Shown here: positions 27,234 to 36,349 of the stretch, one piece after another | Numbering within the stretch: position 1 is the first letter of the stretch | Layout: each line of letters opens with the position of its first letter | Source: Nocardioides sp. JS614 | GTDB taxonomy: Bacteria > Actinomycetota > Actinomycetes > Propionibacteriales > Nocardioidaceae | Direction: 5' to 3' | Length of the DNA stretch: 64,000 nucleotides | Assembly (NCBI RefSeq): GCF_000015265.1 | Contig: NC_008699.1 | Location: 3,410,001-3,474,000, forward strand | Program-made: the position numbers and the translations under genes | Notes under the pieces: model-generated | The model's database searches: none | Told to the model about the DNA's origin: nothing | Seen by the model: only the letters and a program-made list of their open reading frames with translations

Positions 27234-28874
27234 GTGCAGATCTCTCGCCGCGACCTCCTCCGTTCCGCCGCCGCAGCCGGTGGCGTCGCCGCTCTGGGCG
27301 GACTCGGCGGCCTGTCCGCCGAGGCCGTCGCCGGCACTGTCAGCCGATCGGGCACTCCGGGGGTCACCCGAAGTGTGGTCCTGGGCAAGGGGCGTCCCGG
27401 GGTCGGCGGATACCGACCGGTCGTCGCGCGGCCCGGCGAGGGCTCGTTCGTGCGAACAACCCTGGCCGATGCACGCGCTGGGCGGGCCGCCCGCCGTCAG
27501 GGCCTCGTTGCATTCGCCCAGGTCAGTGATGTACACATCGTGGACACCGAGTCGCCGATGCGGGTCGAGAACGCGGAGGCGTTCAGCAGCTCGGCGTACC
27601 GCCCGCAGGAGTTCCTGACCCTGCATGTCGCGGAGGCCATGGTCCAGGGCATCAATGCACTGCAGGCTGGCCCCGTGACCGGAACTGCACTCTCGTTCGT
27701 CTTGCAGACCGGCGACAACGCCGACAACGCGCAGTACAACGAGGTGCGCTGGAACATCGACGTCCTCGACGGCGGCCCGATCCAGCCGGACTCCGGGGAC
27801 CACACCAAGACCGAGAGCGTCGCAGACTCCCTCGACCCGGCGTTGTACGACGTGATGTTCTGGCACCCGGAGGGCACCCCCGAGGGGAAGACCGACGACG
27901 ACGCGCGCGCGAAGTACGGCTTCCCCATGATCCCGGGCCTGCTGGACAAGGCCCGGGCGCCGTTCGAGGCCACCGGCCTGGACCTGCCGTGGTACAGCGT
28001 GATGGGCAACCACGACAAGCTCGTGCAGGGCAACAACCACCCGACGGCGAGCGACCTGGCCCGCGCGACCGGCGACAGGAAGACCGTCGGCGTCAAGAGC
28101 CGCATCGTCACCCCCGACCCGGACCGCCGTCAGCTCAGCACCGCCGAGATCGTCGAGGAGCACTTCACGACCACCGCCCTGCCGGGGCCGGTCGGGCACG
28201 GATACACCGAGCAGAACCGCAGCGACGGCACCGCCTACTACACCTTCGACCGCGGTCGGATCCGGTTCGTGGTGATGGACACCGTCAACGCCAACGGCGG
28301 CGACGAGGGCTCGCTGAGCCAGACGCAGTTCGCCTGGATCAAGGACCTGATCGCGGCCTCGCGGCGTAAGCTGCTGGTGTTCTCCAGCCACCACCCCTCC
28401 TGGAGCATGGTCAACGAGCTAACCGGCGACGTCGACCCCGGCCCGCGCGTGCTCGGCACCGCACTGGTCAGGGAGCTGCTCGAGCACGACAACGTGATCG
28501 CCTGGGTCAACGGCCACACGCACAGCAACAAGATCAAGGCGCACCGACGCGTCGAGGGCGTGGGCAAGGACAAACACGTCGTCGGTGGGTTCTGGGAGAT
28601 CAACACCGCCTCGCACATCGACTGGCCACAGCAGGGCCGGATCGTGGAGATCGCGGACAACCAGGACGGGACTCTCTCCATCTTCACGACGCTGCTGGAT
28701 CACGCCGCGCCGGTGGCGTGGGACGCTGCGCGGCTGGGCGAGCCGCTCCAGCTGGCCGCGCTGTCACGCGAGCTCGCCGCCAACGACTGGCAGGAGCGAG
28801 ACAACCAGCGGCACGGCAAGCCGTCCTCGCGCAATACCGAGCTGTTGGTGCGGGCCCCGCGCTTCCTGCGGTAG
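27234..28874 (+). CDS. Tat-exported calcineurin-like metallophosphoesterase
   Basis: 546 residues. The N-terminus ISRRDLLRSAAAAGGVAALG is a twin-arginine signal. The metal-site motifs follow in order: QVSDVHIVD, LQTGDNADNAQ, MGNHDKL, FSSHHPSW and WVNGHTHSNKI, all needed for a dimetal phosphoesterase. Family members include secreted phosphatases and phosphodiesterases; the substrate here is unknown. The start is GTG at 27234, six bases after TAGATT (27222-27227) with no Shine-Dalgarno, so leaderless transcription is likely. Confidence 0.85.
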   Translation: MQISRRDLLRSAAAAGGVAALGGLGGLSAEAVAGTVSRSGTPGVTRSVVLGKGRPGVGGYRPVVARPGEGSFVRTTLADARAGRAARRQGLVAFAQVSDVHIVDTESPMRVENAEAFSSSAYRPQEFLTLHVAEAMVQGINALQAGPVTGTALSFVLQTGDNADNAQYNEVRWNIDVLDGGPIQPDSGDHTKTESVADSLDPALYDVMFWHPEGTPEGKTDDDARAKYGFPMIPGLLDKARAPFEATGLDLPWYSVMGNHDKLVQGNNHPTASDLARATGDRKTVGVKSRIVTPDPDRRQLSTAEIVEEHFTTTALPGPVGHGYTEQNRSDGTAYYTFDRGRIRFVVMDTVNANGGDEGSLSQTQFAWIKDLIAASRRKLLVFSSHHPSWSMVNELTGDVDPGPRVLGTALVRELLEHDNVIAWVNGHTHSNKIKAHRRVEGVGKDKHVVGGFWEINTASHIDWPQQGRIVEIADNQDGTLSIFTTLLDHAAPVAWDAARLGEPLQLAALSRELAANDWQERDNQRHGKPSSRNTELLVRAPRFLR

Positions 28875-28897
28875 CCCGGGCGGCCGTCACCCCCGGA

Positions 28898-30079
28898 TCA
28901 CGCGGCGCGGCGGTGGGTGGCGCGCGCCGCGATCACGTCGCGGTAGTGGTGGACCAGCGCGTCGTTGACGCCGTCCCAGGACCGGCCGGCCACGCTGCGG
29001 CGCGCCGCGAGCCCCATCCGGCGACGAAACAGCCGGTCCGAGGCGAGAGCGTCGACGTACGACCTCAGCTCCGCGCGGCTGCCGGGCTCGTAGAGGAAGC
29101 CGGCCACGCCGTCGGCGACCACGTCGACCGGGCCACCGGCCCGCGGCGCCACCACCGGCACCCCGGAGGCCAGCGCCTCTTGAGCGGACTGGCAGTAGGT
29201 CTCGTGGCGACCGGTGTGCACGAACATGTCGAGCGACGCGTAGGCGCGGCTCAGGTCGTCACCGTGCAGGACGCCGAGGAACCTCGCGTCGGGGAGCAGC
29301 GAGCGCAGCCGCGGCGCCTCAGGCCCTCCGCCGACGATGACCAGTCGGTAGCGCGCGTCACCCGCGAGACACGTGAGCAGGTCGAGCTCCTTCTCGGCGG
29401 CCAGCCTGCCGACGTACCCGATCAGCAGCCGCCCCTCGGGTGCGAGCTGCTGGCGCAGCTCTACAGAGCGGTGGACAGGGTGGAACTGCTGGAGGTCCAC
29501 GCCACGGGGCCACAGCGCCGTCGCGTGGATCCCGAGGTCGGCGAGCTGGCGCAGGCTGGTCGACGAGGGGGCGAGCGTGCGGTCGACGCCCTGGTGGATC
29601 CGGCGGGTCAGGTAGGCCATCGCCCGCTGGCCGCCGGCGATGTCGTAGCGCTCGGCGAAGCCGACCAGGTCGGTCTGGTAGATCGCAACCGTCGGGATGC
29701 CGAGCTCCTCGGCGGCACGCACGGCCTGGTGGCCGAGCGTGGCCGGCGAGGCGACGTGCACGACGTCGGGACGGAACCGCACCATCACCGCCCGGAGCCG
29801 GGCCCGTGTCTCCAGCCCGATCCGGAAGTCGCGGTAGAACGGCAGGCTCGCGCCGCGCGCCCGGGTGACGGGGAAGCCGGCGTACGTCGCCGGCCCCGTC
29901 GGCGCCACCAGCTCGGCCGGGTGCCCCTCGGCAGCAAGGTGGTCGAGGACGCGGCGCACCGAGTTGGTGACCCCGTTGACCTGGGGCAGGAACGACTCGG
30001 CGACGACGAGCACGCGGAGCCGGTCGGTCGGAGCAGTCGGGAGCTCGTGGGGTTCGGTGTGGTGCCGGCGCAGTCGCAT
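28898..30079 (-). CDS. GT4-type glycosyltransferase (MgtA/PimB-like)
   Basis: 393 residues with two Rossmann domains. The N-terminal part has VVAESFLPQVNGVTNSVRRV, typical of GT4 mannosyl/glucosyl transferases working on phosphatidylinositol or diacylglycerol lipids. The C-terminal part has IGYVGRLAAEKELDLL, LVIVGGGPEAPRL and HTGRHETYCQSAQEALASG, the nucleotide-sugar site with the conserved E-x7-E. ATG at 30079 has GAAGGA upstream. It is convergent with the phosphoesterase gene, 23 bases apart. Likely role: cell-envelope glycolipid synthesis; acceptor inferred. Confidence 0.83.
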   Translation of the reverse strand: MRLRRHHTEPHELPTAPTDRLRVLVVAESFLPQVNGVTNSVRRVLDHLAAEGHPAELVAPTGPATYAGFPVTRARGASLPFYRDFRIGLETRARLRAVMVRFRPDVVHVASPATLGHQAVRAAEELGIPTVAIYQTDLVGFAERYDIAGGQRAMAYLTRRIHQGVDRTLAPSSTSLRQLADLGIHATALWPRGVDLQQFHPVHRSVELRQQLAPEGRLLIGYVGRLAAEKELDLLTCLAGDARYRLVIVGGGPEAPRLRSLLPDARFLGVLHGDDLSRAYASLDMFVHTGRHETYCQSAQEALASGVPVVAPRAGGPVDVVADGVAGFLYEPGSRAELRSYVDALASDRLFRRRMGLAARRSVAGRSWDGVNDALVHHYRDVIAARATHRRAA

Positions 30080-30179
30080 GGTGCGTCCTTCGGGAGACGG
30101 TGTCCATCCGTCTCGGACCCTGCCGACCGGCGCGGAACGCGCGCCGATGCCGACGCGAACGCCACGTGAATGGTGGCGG

Positions 30180-31310
30180 TCAGGCCTCGGTCGCAGCGAG
30201 CTGCCCGCAGGCTCCGTCGATCTCACGGCCGCGGGTGTCGCGCACCGTGGTCGGGATCGCCTTCGCCTCGAGCCGGCGCACGAACTCGCGCTCGTCGGCC
30301 GGGTCGGACGCGGTCCACTTCGAGCCGGGCGTCGGGTTCAACGGGATCAGGTTGACGTGCACCCAGCCCCAGTCGCCATAGCCGCGGAGCACGTCACCCA
30401 GCAGGTCGGCCCGCCAGGCCTGGTCGTTGATCCCGCGCATCATGGCGTACTCGATGGAGACGCGCCGCTTGGTGACCTTGGCGTAGTTCCACGCGGCCTC
30501 GACGGTCTCCGCGACCGAGAACCGGGTGTTGATCGGGACCAGCTCGTTGCGCAGCTCGTCGTCGGGGGCGTGCAGGGAGAGCGCCAGCGTCACCGGGATG
30601 CCCTCGTCGGCGAGCTGACGCATCCGCGGCACCAGCCCGACGGTGGAGACGGTGACGCCGCGCGCGCTCATCCCGAGCCCGTCCGGCGCCGGGTCGGTGA
30701 GCCGGCGGACGGCTCCGAGCACGGCCTTGTAGTTGGCCAGCGGCTCGCCCATGCCCATGAACACGACGTTGGAGACCCGTCCCGGACCGCCGGGCACCTC
30801 GCCGCGGGCGAGCGACCGGGCGCCGGCCACCACCTGCTCGACGATCTCCGCGGTGGACATGTTCCGCTGCAGACCACCCTGGCCGGTCGCGCAGAACGGG
30901 CAGGCCATGCCACAGCCGGCTTGGCTGGACACGCACATCGTGGCCCGGTCGGGGTAGCGCATCAGCACCGACTCGACGAGGGCGCCGTCGAAGAGGCGCC
31001 ACAGCGTCTTGCGGGTGGTGCCGCGGTCGGCCTCCATCGTCCGCAGCGGCGTCATCAGTCCGGGCAGCAGCCCGGCCACCAGCTCGGCGCGCTGGCCGGC
31101 GGGCAGGTCGGTCATCTGGTCGGGATCGTCGACGAGCCGCGAGAAGTAGTGGGTGGAGAGCTGCTTGGCCCGGAAGCCGGGCAGCCCGAGCTCCTTGGCG
31201 TACGCCGTGCGCTCGTCCGGCGCGAGGTCGGCGAGGTGCCGCGGCGGCTTCTTGCGACCGCGCGGCTCGTCGAAGACCAGGGGCAGGGAGGTGCGCTCGG
31301 AGTCGGACAT
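30180..31310 (-). CDS. rlmN: 23S rRNA (adenine(2503)-C(2))-methyltransferase RlmN
   Basis: 376 residues, radical-SAM. The 4Fe-4S ligands are Cys133, Cys137 and Cys140 in CGMACPFC; FMGMGEPLANYKAV is the SAM-binding loop. The methyl-carrying cysteine is expected near the C-terminus (GACGQL). It methylates A2503 of 23S rRNA and A37 of some tRNAs. It follows the cdsA block in the usual actinobacterial order. Confidence 0.95.
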   Translation of the reverse strand: MSDSERTSLPLVFDEPRGRKKPPRHLADLAPDERTAYAKELGLPGFRAKQLSTHYFSRLVDDPDQMTDLPAGQRAELVAGLLPGLMTPLRTMEADRGTTRKTLWRLFDGALVESVLMRYPDRATMCVSSQAGCGMACPFCATGQGGLQRNMSTAEIVEQVVAGARSLARGEVPGGPGRVSNVVFMGMGEPLANYKAVLGAVRRLTDPAPDGLGMSARGVTVSTVGLVPRMRQLADEGIPVTLALSLHAPDDELRNELVPINTRFSVAETVEAAWNYAKVTKRRVSIEYAMMRGINDQAWRADLLGDVLRGYGDWGWVHVNLIPLNPTPGSKWTASDPADEREFVRRLEAKAIPTTVRDTRGREIDGACGQLAATEA

Positions 31311-31377
31311 CAGACCTCGATCATCCCATCCGGGTGGGCGGCCGGGCGATTCGCCGACGCGCACCGCCACGGTCGGT

Positions 31378-31722
31378 TCAGCTCTGGTAGGTGACCATGA
31401 ACCAGAGGACCACGGCGCTCACGCCTCCGACGACGAGGGCGGTCACGCCCATCCCGACCAGCATGTACTTCCCGAACCGCCGGGTGCGCGGGGCGATCAC
31501 CAGCCCGATGGGGACTGCGAGCGTCACCAGCACCAGCGGGAACAGGTCCTCGGCGGTGTGGTACTCGAAGATCCAGCCCAGGATCGCGGCGAACAGGCCG
31601 GGCACGACGATCACGAACGCCAGGCCGGTGAAGAAGCCGACGAGCGACGTGAACGTCGGGTGGTCGCGGTGCCACCAGTCCGGCTGGCGCTCGCCGGCAG
31701 TGGCCTGTTCGTCGGTGGACAT
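31378..31722 (-). CDS. Small membrane protein, three predicted helices
   Basis: 114 residues. Helices are at about 29-50 (LVGFFTGLAFVIVVPGLFAA), 63-80 (LFPLVLVTLAVPIGLVIA) and 90-112 (MLVGMGVTALVVGGVSAVVL). It starts at ATG 31722, with GTG at 31725 as an alternative. It lies between cdsA and rlmN, a place where actinobacteria often keep a short uncharacterised membrane gene. Function unknown. Confidence 0.7.
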   Translation of the reverse strand: MSTDEQATAGERQPDWWHRDHPTFTSLVGFFTGLAFVIVVPGLFAAILGWIFEYHTAEDLFPLVLVTLAVPIGLVIAPRTRRFGKYMLVGMGVTALVVGGVSAVVLWFMVTYQS

Positions 31723-31786
31723 CACGACGACTGTACGGCCGGATCGACCTCGATGACGTCCGGCATGCCGAGCGGCCTGACGAGCA

Positions 31787-32713
31787 TCAGTAGACCAAGT
31801 AGTGCAGCAGCAGCCAGATCGGCGCGATCGTGGCGAGCAGGGAGTCGAGGCGGTCCATCAGGCCGCCGTGGCCGGGGATCACCTGACTCATGTCCTTGAT
31901 GCCGAGGTCGCGCTTGATCACCGACTCACAGAGGTCGCCCAGGGTGGCCATCACCACGGCGATCAGGCCGAGCAGCAGCCCGACCCACCAGTCGCCCTCG
32001 AGCAGGTAGACGACCAGCGCCCAGCCTGCCGCCAGGCAGAAGACCACGGATCCGGCGAAGCCCTCCCAGGACTTCTTCGGTGAGATCACCGGCGCCATCG
32101 GGTGCCGGCCGAAGAGCACCCCGGCGGCGTACCCACCGGTGTCCGAAGCGACGGTGACCAGGACGAACGCCACGATCCCCTGCACGCCCGCGTCGTCGAG
32201 GCCGGCCGCGTTGACGCCGCCGCCCTCCGCGAGCAGCAGCGCGACGAACGACCCCAGGAACGGCACGTACACGAGGCTGAACACCGAGGCCGTGGCGTTC
32301 TGGACGTAGCCGTCGACCCCTCGCTGCAGCAGCCAGAGCATGATCACGAGTGCCGCCACCGCGGTGGCGGCGACCAACGCCGGCGCCCCCCAGAAGTAGG
32401 CGACCGCGATCATGACGACACCACCGACCATCAGCGGCTGCTCGGGCAGGTCGATGCCCAAGGCACGGAAGCCGCGGTGCAGCTCCCAGATCGCGACCAC
32501 GACCGCCACGGCGACGATCACCATGAAGGCGGTCTTCCAGAACAGCAGCGAGAGCGCGATCGCGCCCAGCAGCACGATCGCGGACCCGACCGCCGCGGGC
32601 AGGTTGCGGCCCGCCCGACCGTGATCCTTCAGCGGCGGGCCCGAGCCGGACGGCACGGACGAGGGGACGGGAGGCTGGGTCGCCGGCGGCATCCCGGACG
32701 GAGCGTCGGACAT
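31787..32713 (-). CDS. cdsA: Phosphatidate cytidylyltransferase
   Basis: 308 residues, about eight transmembrane helices after a proline-rich cytoplasmic start. The CDP-alcohol signature ESVIKRDLGIKDMSQVIPGH, then GGLMDRLDS, is complete. It makes CDP-diacylglycerol from phosphatidate and CTP for phospholipid synthesis. The start is 14 bases after the frr stop, so it is co-transcribed with the pyrH-frr block. Confidence 0.93.
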   Translation of the reverse strand: MSDAPSGMPPATQPPVPSSVPSGSGPPLKDHGRAGRNLPAAVGSAIVLLGAIALSLLFWKTAFMVIVAVAVVVAIWELHRGFRALGIDLPEQPLMVGGVVMIAVAYFWGAPALVAATAVAALVIMLWLLQRGVDGYVQNATASVFSLVYVPFLGSFVALLLAEGGGVNAAGLDDAGVQGIVAFVLVTVASDTGGYAAGVLFGRHPMAPVISPKKSWEGFAGSVVFCLAAGWALVVYLLEGDWWVGLLLGLIAVVMATLGDLCESVIKRDLGIKDMSQVIPGHGGLMDRLDSLLATIAPIWLLLHYLVY

Positions 32714-32727
32714 GGCTTGTCGAGTGC

Positions 32728-33285
32728 TCAGACCTCGAGCAGCTCGGCCTCCTTGTGCTTGAGCATCTCGTCGATGGCGTCGGTGTGCTTCTTGGTCAGG
32801 CCGTCGAGGCGCTTCTCGGCCCCGGTCAGGTCGTCCTGGCCGACCTCGCCGTCCTTCTCGAGGCGCTCGAGGTGCTGCTTGGCGGTACGCCGCAGGTTGC
32901 GGACCGCCACCCGGCCCTCCTCGGCCTTGTGCCGGGAGATCTTGATGTACTCCTTGCGGCGCTCCTCGGTGAGCTCCGGGAACACGCAGCGGATCACCTT
33001 GCCGTCGTCGGCCGGGTTGACGCCCAGGTCGGAGTCGCGGATCGCCTTGAGGATGTTGTGCATCGCGCCCTGGTCGTACGGTGCGATCAGGATGATCCGC
33101 GCCTCAGGGGCGGTGAACGAGGCGAGCTGCTGGAGCGGCGTCGGCGAGCCGTAGTAGTCGACGACGATCTTGTTGAACATGCTCGGGTTGACCCGGCCGG
33201 CGCGGATCGCCGCGAACTCCTCGCGCGTCGCCTCGACCGACTTGTCCATCTTGCCGTCGGCCTCGTTGAGGATGTCGTTGATCAC
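32728..33285 (-). CDS. frr: Ribosome recycling factor
   Basis: 185 residues, the standard length. It has VEATREEFAAIRAGRVNPSM at the N-terminal helix, YGSPTPLQQLASFTAPEARI in the connecting domain and RRTAKQHLERLEKDGEVGQD near the C-terminus. It splits post-termination ribosomes together with EF-G. GTG start at 33285 with AGGAG six bases upstream. Confidence 0.96.
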   Translation of the reverse strand: MINDILNEADGKMDKSVEATREEFAAIRAGRVNPSMFNKIVVDYYGSPTPLQQLASFTAPEARIILIAPYDQGAMHNILKAIRDSDLGVNPADDGKVIRCVFPELTEERRKEYIKISRHKAEEGRVAVRNLRRTAKQHLERLEKDGEVGQDDLTGAEKRLDGLTKKHTDAIDEMLKHKEAELLEV

Positions 33286-33327
33286 GGGTACTCCTAGCGT
33301 CGCTGGTAGGTGCTCAGGACCGGGCGA

Positions 33328-34041
33328 TCAGCCCGCGGTCACGAGCGTGCCAATCCTCTCACCCTGCACGACGCGCAGGATGTTGCCCTCCGGCTCCATG
33401 CCGAACACCACCATCGGGAGCTTGTTCTCCCCACAGAGCGCGAACGCGGTCTGGTCCATGATCCTCAAGCCCCGCGCGATGGCCTCGTCGTAGGTGAGGT
33501 CGTCGAACTTGGTCGCGGTCGGGTCCTTGTGGGGGTCGGCGGTGTAGACGCCGTCGACCCCGTTCTTGGCCACGAGCACGACGTCGCACCGGCTCTCCAG
33601 CGCCCGCTGCACCGCGACCGTGTCGGTGGAGAAGAAGGGCATGCCCATGCCGGCGCCGAAGATCACGACGCGACCCTTCTCCATGTGCCGGATCGCCCGC
33701 CGTGGGATGTAGGGCTCTGCGACCTGGCCCATGGTGATGGCGGTCTGCACGCGAGTCTCGACACCCAGCTTCTCCAGGAAGTCCTGGAGGGCCAGGCAGT
33801 TCATCACGATGCCGAGCATGCCCATGTAGTCCGCACGGACGCGGTCCATGCCGCGCTGCTGGAGCTCCGCGCCGCGGAAGAAGTTGCCGCCGCCGGTCAC
33901 GATCGCGATCTGCACCCCGGCGTTCACGACGGCGGCGATCTCGCGGGCCACCGTCTGGACGACGTCAGGGTCGACGCCGACCTTGCCCCCGCCGAACATC
34001 TCGCCCGACAGCTTGAGCAGGACGCGCTTGTATCCGGTCAC
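33328..34041 (-). CDS. pyrH: UMP kinase
   Basis: 237 residues of the amino-acid-kinase fold. Motifs are KRVLLKLSGEMFGG (ATP phosphate loop), IAIVTGGGNFFRG, VIFGAGMGMPFFSTDTVAVQ (UMP site) and AKNGVDGVYTADPHKDPTAT. It phosphorylates UMP to UDP. GTG start at 34041 preceded by AAGGAG. A hairpin separates it from tsf upstream. Confidence 0.96.
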   Translation of the reverse strand: MTGYKRVLLKLSGEMFGGGKVGVDPDVVQTVAREIAAVVNAGVQIAIVTGGGNFFRGAELQQRGMDRVRADYMGMLGIVMNCLALQDFLEKLGVETRVQTAITMGQVAEPYIPRRAIRHMEKGRVVIFGAGMGMPFFSTDTVAVQRALESRCDVVLVAKNGVDGVYTADPHKDPTATKFDDLTYDEAIARGLRIMDQTAFALCGENKLPMVVFGMEPEGNILRVVQGERIGTLVTAG

Positions 34042-34072
34042 GGGCGGCTCCTTCGTGGGGCAGGAAGCGAGA

Positions 34073-34114
34073 AGGCCGGTCCGATGATCAGGGTCGCTGT
34101 CATCGAACCGGCCT
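34073..34114 (-). terminator. tsf-pyrH intergenic hairpin
   Basis: AGGCCGGT (34073-34080) pairs with ACCGGCCT (34107-34114), then one mismatch, then CGATGA (34082-34087) with TCATCG (34100-34105), closing a 12-base loop. That is 14 base pairs. It lies 31 bases after the tsf stop and is not followed by a U-run, so it may be a partial terminator or an RNA-stability element that sets pyrH/frr levels below rpsB/tsf. Confidence 0.65.
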
Positions 34115-34145
34115 CCTCGATTGGTCTGGGCTAGAACCTATCTGC

Positions 34146-34958
34146 TCACGCGCCGACCTCGAAACGGGCGAACCGCTTCACGGTGGTGCCGGCCTCGTCC
34201 AGGACGGCCTTGACGCTCTTCTTGCTCTCGGTGACCGACGGCTGCTCGAGCAGCACGACGTCCTTGAAGAACCCGTTGAGCCGGCCCTCGGTGATCTTGG
34301 CGATCGCCTGCTCGGGCTTGCCCTCCTCACGAGAGGTCGCCTCGGCGATCTCCCGCTCCTTGGCGACCCGGTCCCCGGGGACCTCCTCGCGGGTGAGGTA
34401 CTGCGGCCGCATGGCCGCGATCTGCATCGCGGCACCCCGGGCGCCGGCCTCGGCGCCGTCGTACTCGACGAGCACGCCGACCGCGGGCGGCAGGTCGGCC
34501 GCACGCTTGTGCATGTAGGCCACGACCGGGCCGTCGAAGTAGGCCACCCGGCCGAGCTCGATCTTCTCGCCGATGGTGATCGCGAGGTTCTCGACGACCT
34601 CGCCGACGGTCTTGTCGCCGAGCCGGACAGCCTTGAGGGCCTCCACGTCGCCGGCCTTGGCCTCGTCGGCCGCGTCGGCGATCTGCTGGGCGGCGGCGAC
34701 GAAGTCGTCACCCTTGGCGACGAAGTCGGTCTCGCAGTTGAGCTCGACCAGGGCGCCACCGGAGGTGGCGACCAGGCCGTTCGAGGCCTCGCGCTCGGCA
34801 CCGCGCTCGGCCATCTTCTTGCCGAGCTTGATGCGGATCAGCTCGGCGGCCTTCTCGAAGTCGCCGTCGGCCTCCTCGAGCGCCTTCTTGCAGTCCATCA
34901 TGCCGGCGCCGGTGAGCTCACGGAGCTTCTTGACGTCGGCGGCGGAGATGTTCGCCAT
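34146..34958 (-). CDS. tsf: Translation elongation factor Ts
   Basis: 270 residues. The N-terminal UBA-like domain is AADVKKLRELTGAGMMDCKK, and the EF-Tu contact region is ELNCETDFVAKGDDFVAAAQ. It exchanges GDP for GTP on EF-Tu. It lies 63 bases downstream of rpsB, the universal partner. Confidence 0.96.
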   Translation of the reverse strand: MANISAADVKKLRELTGAGMMDCKKALEEADGDFEKAAELIRIKLGKKMAERGAEREASNGLVATSGGALVELNCETDFVAKGDDFVAAAQQIADAADEAKAGDVEALKAVRLGDKTVGEVVENLAITIGEKIELGRVAYFDGPVVAYMHKRAADLPPAVGVLVEYDGAEAGARGAAMQIAAMRPQYLTREEVPGDRVAKEREIAEATSREEGKPEQAIAKITEGRLNGFFKDVVLLEQPSVTESKKSVKAVLDEAGTTVKRFARFEVGA

Positions 34959-35021
34959 GGTCCTTCTTCCTCGAAGTGTCGGCAGGTTGTCGTCAGTGCT
35001 GCGGCAGCGGGCGGGGCCCGA

Positions 35022-35945
35022 TCAGGCCTCGGCGTCGGCGGCCGGCTGCTCGGTGGCAGGCTCGGCCGCCTCGCTGACCGCTGCAGCCTCGCTGGCCGCA
35101 CCGGTCGACTCCGCGGCAGGGGTCTCCTCGGTGGCGGCACCGCCGGTCGCGTCGACCGCGGCCTGCTCGGCCTCGCCGCCCAGCAGCTCGCGCTCCCACT
35201 CGGCCAACGGCTCCTCGGCGCCCACGGCCTCGGCGCCCTCGCCGGCCTTGACGCCCGAGCGGGCGATCAGGCCCTCCGCGACGGCGTCGGCGACCACGCG
35301 GGTCAGCAGGCCGACCGCGCGGATCGCGTCGTCGTTGCCCGGGATCGGGAAGTCGACCAGGTCGGGGTCGCAGTTGGAGTCCAGGATGCCGATGATCGGG
35401 ATGCGCAGCTTGCGCGCCTCCTCGACCGCCAGGTGCTCCTTGTTGGTGTCGACGATCCAGACGGCGGAGGGGGTCCGCGTCATCTCGCGGATGCCGCCGA
35501 GCGACTTGTTCAGCTTGTCGCGCTCGCGGCGCATCTGCAGCAGCTCCTTCTTGGTGCGGCTGCTGCCGGCCACGTCGTCGAAGTCGATCTCGTCGAGCTC
35601 CTTGAGGCGGTTGATCCGCTGGTGCACCGTCGAGAAGTTCGTGAGCATGCCGCCGAGCCAGCGCTGGTTGACGTACGGCATGCCGACCCGGGTCGCCTGC
35701 TCGGCGATCGCCTCCTGGGCCTGCTTCTTGGTGCCGACGAACATGATCGTGCCGCCCTTGGCCACCGTCTCCTTGACGAAGGCGTAGGACCGGTCGATGT
35801 AGGCCAACGACTGCTGCAGGTCGATGATGTAGATGCCGTTGCGCTCGGTCATGATGAAGCGCTTCATCTTCGGGTTCCAGCGACGGGTCTGGTGCCCGAA
35901 GTGCACGCCGCTCTCGAGAAGCTGGCGCATGGTCACGACTGCCAT
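35022..35945 (-). CDS. rpsB: 30S ribosomal protein S2 with long acidic C-terminal tail
   Basis: 307 residues. The conserved part ends near residue 235: MRQLLESGVHFGHQTRRWNP, GTKKQAQEAIAEQA, RWLGGMLTNFSTVHQRINRL and IPGNDDAIRAVGLLTRVVAD. About 65 further residues are almost only Ala, Glu, Thr, Ser and Pro. Such tails are common in actinobacterial S2 but have no assigned role. ATG at 35945 has AGGAG at good spacing. First gene of the block, with a long leader upstream. Confidence 0.96.
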   Translation of the reverse strand: MAVVTMRQLLESGVHFGHQTRRWNPKMKRFIMTERNGIYIIDLQQSLAYIDRSYAFVKETVAKGGTIMFVGTKKQAQEAIAEQATRVGMPYVNQRWLGGMLTNFSTVHQRINRLKELDEIDFDDVAGSSRTKKELLQMRRERDKLNKSLGGIREMTRTPSAVWIVDTNKEHLAVEEARKLRIPIIGILDSNCDPDLVDFPIPGNDDAIRAVGLLTRVVADAVAEGLIARSGVKAGEGAEAVGAEEPLAEWERELLGGEAEQAAVDATGGAATEETPAAESTGAASEAAAVSEAAEPATEQPAADAEA

Positions 35946-36349
35946 GTGAATCTCCTGTTGTGTCGGGCCCACCGCCGTTCGCGCCCGGCCTTCGAACAGG
36001 CCGGACCGGGGCGGTCCCAGTCGTAGTTTTCAGTTGCTGCACCCGACGGGTGTCGGCTGCCCTGACGCTGCGCGCAACCCGACCGTCCGGTCGCCCGGAC
36101 GGACTGAGGGTCGTCGCCCACGGGTGGTCGGGACCTCGGAGTTCCAGGGCCCGTCGCGGTCTGCGAGCGTGCGAAGTCAATCCACAAGGATTGCGTCGAT
36201 CAGCCTAGTCGACGCCGGGGCGGGGCCGCCAATCCGGGGAGGCTCCGGGCCCGGCCCGGTCACCGCGCACAGGCCCGCCTCGGACCGGGTCGTCCCCAGG
36301 AGGCCACGGGCCGGTCGCGGCGGGCGCGTCGAGGGCGCAGGGTCGACCC
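35946..36349 (-). promoter_or_regulatory. Divergent rpsB / M23 peptidase region with structured rpsB leader
   Basis: 404 bases without a gene. On the minus strand a TAGGCT -10-like hexamer (36207-36202) would give a leader of about 250 bases for rpsB. That leader contains CAATCC-TTGT-GGATTG (36193-36178) and CCGTCCGG-GCGA-CCGGACGG (36102-36083). The second is a perfect 8-bp stem closed by a GNRA tetraloop when read in the rpsB direction, a hallmark of folded RNA. S2 autoregulation through a leader is known in other bacteria; here it is a proposal. Confidence 0.5.
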
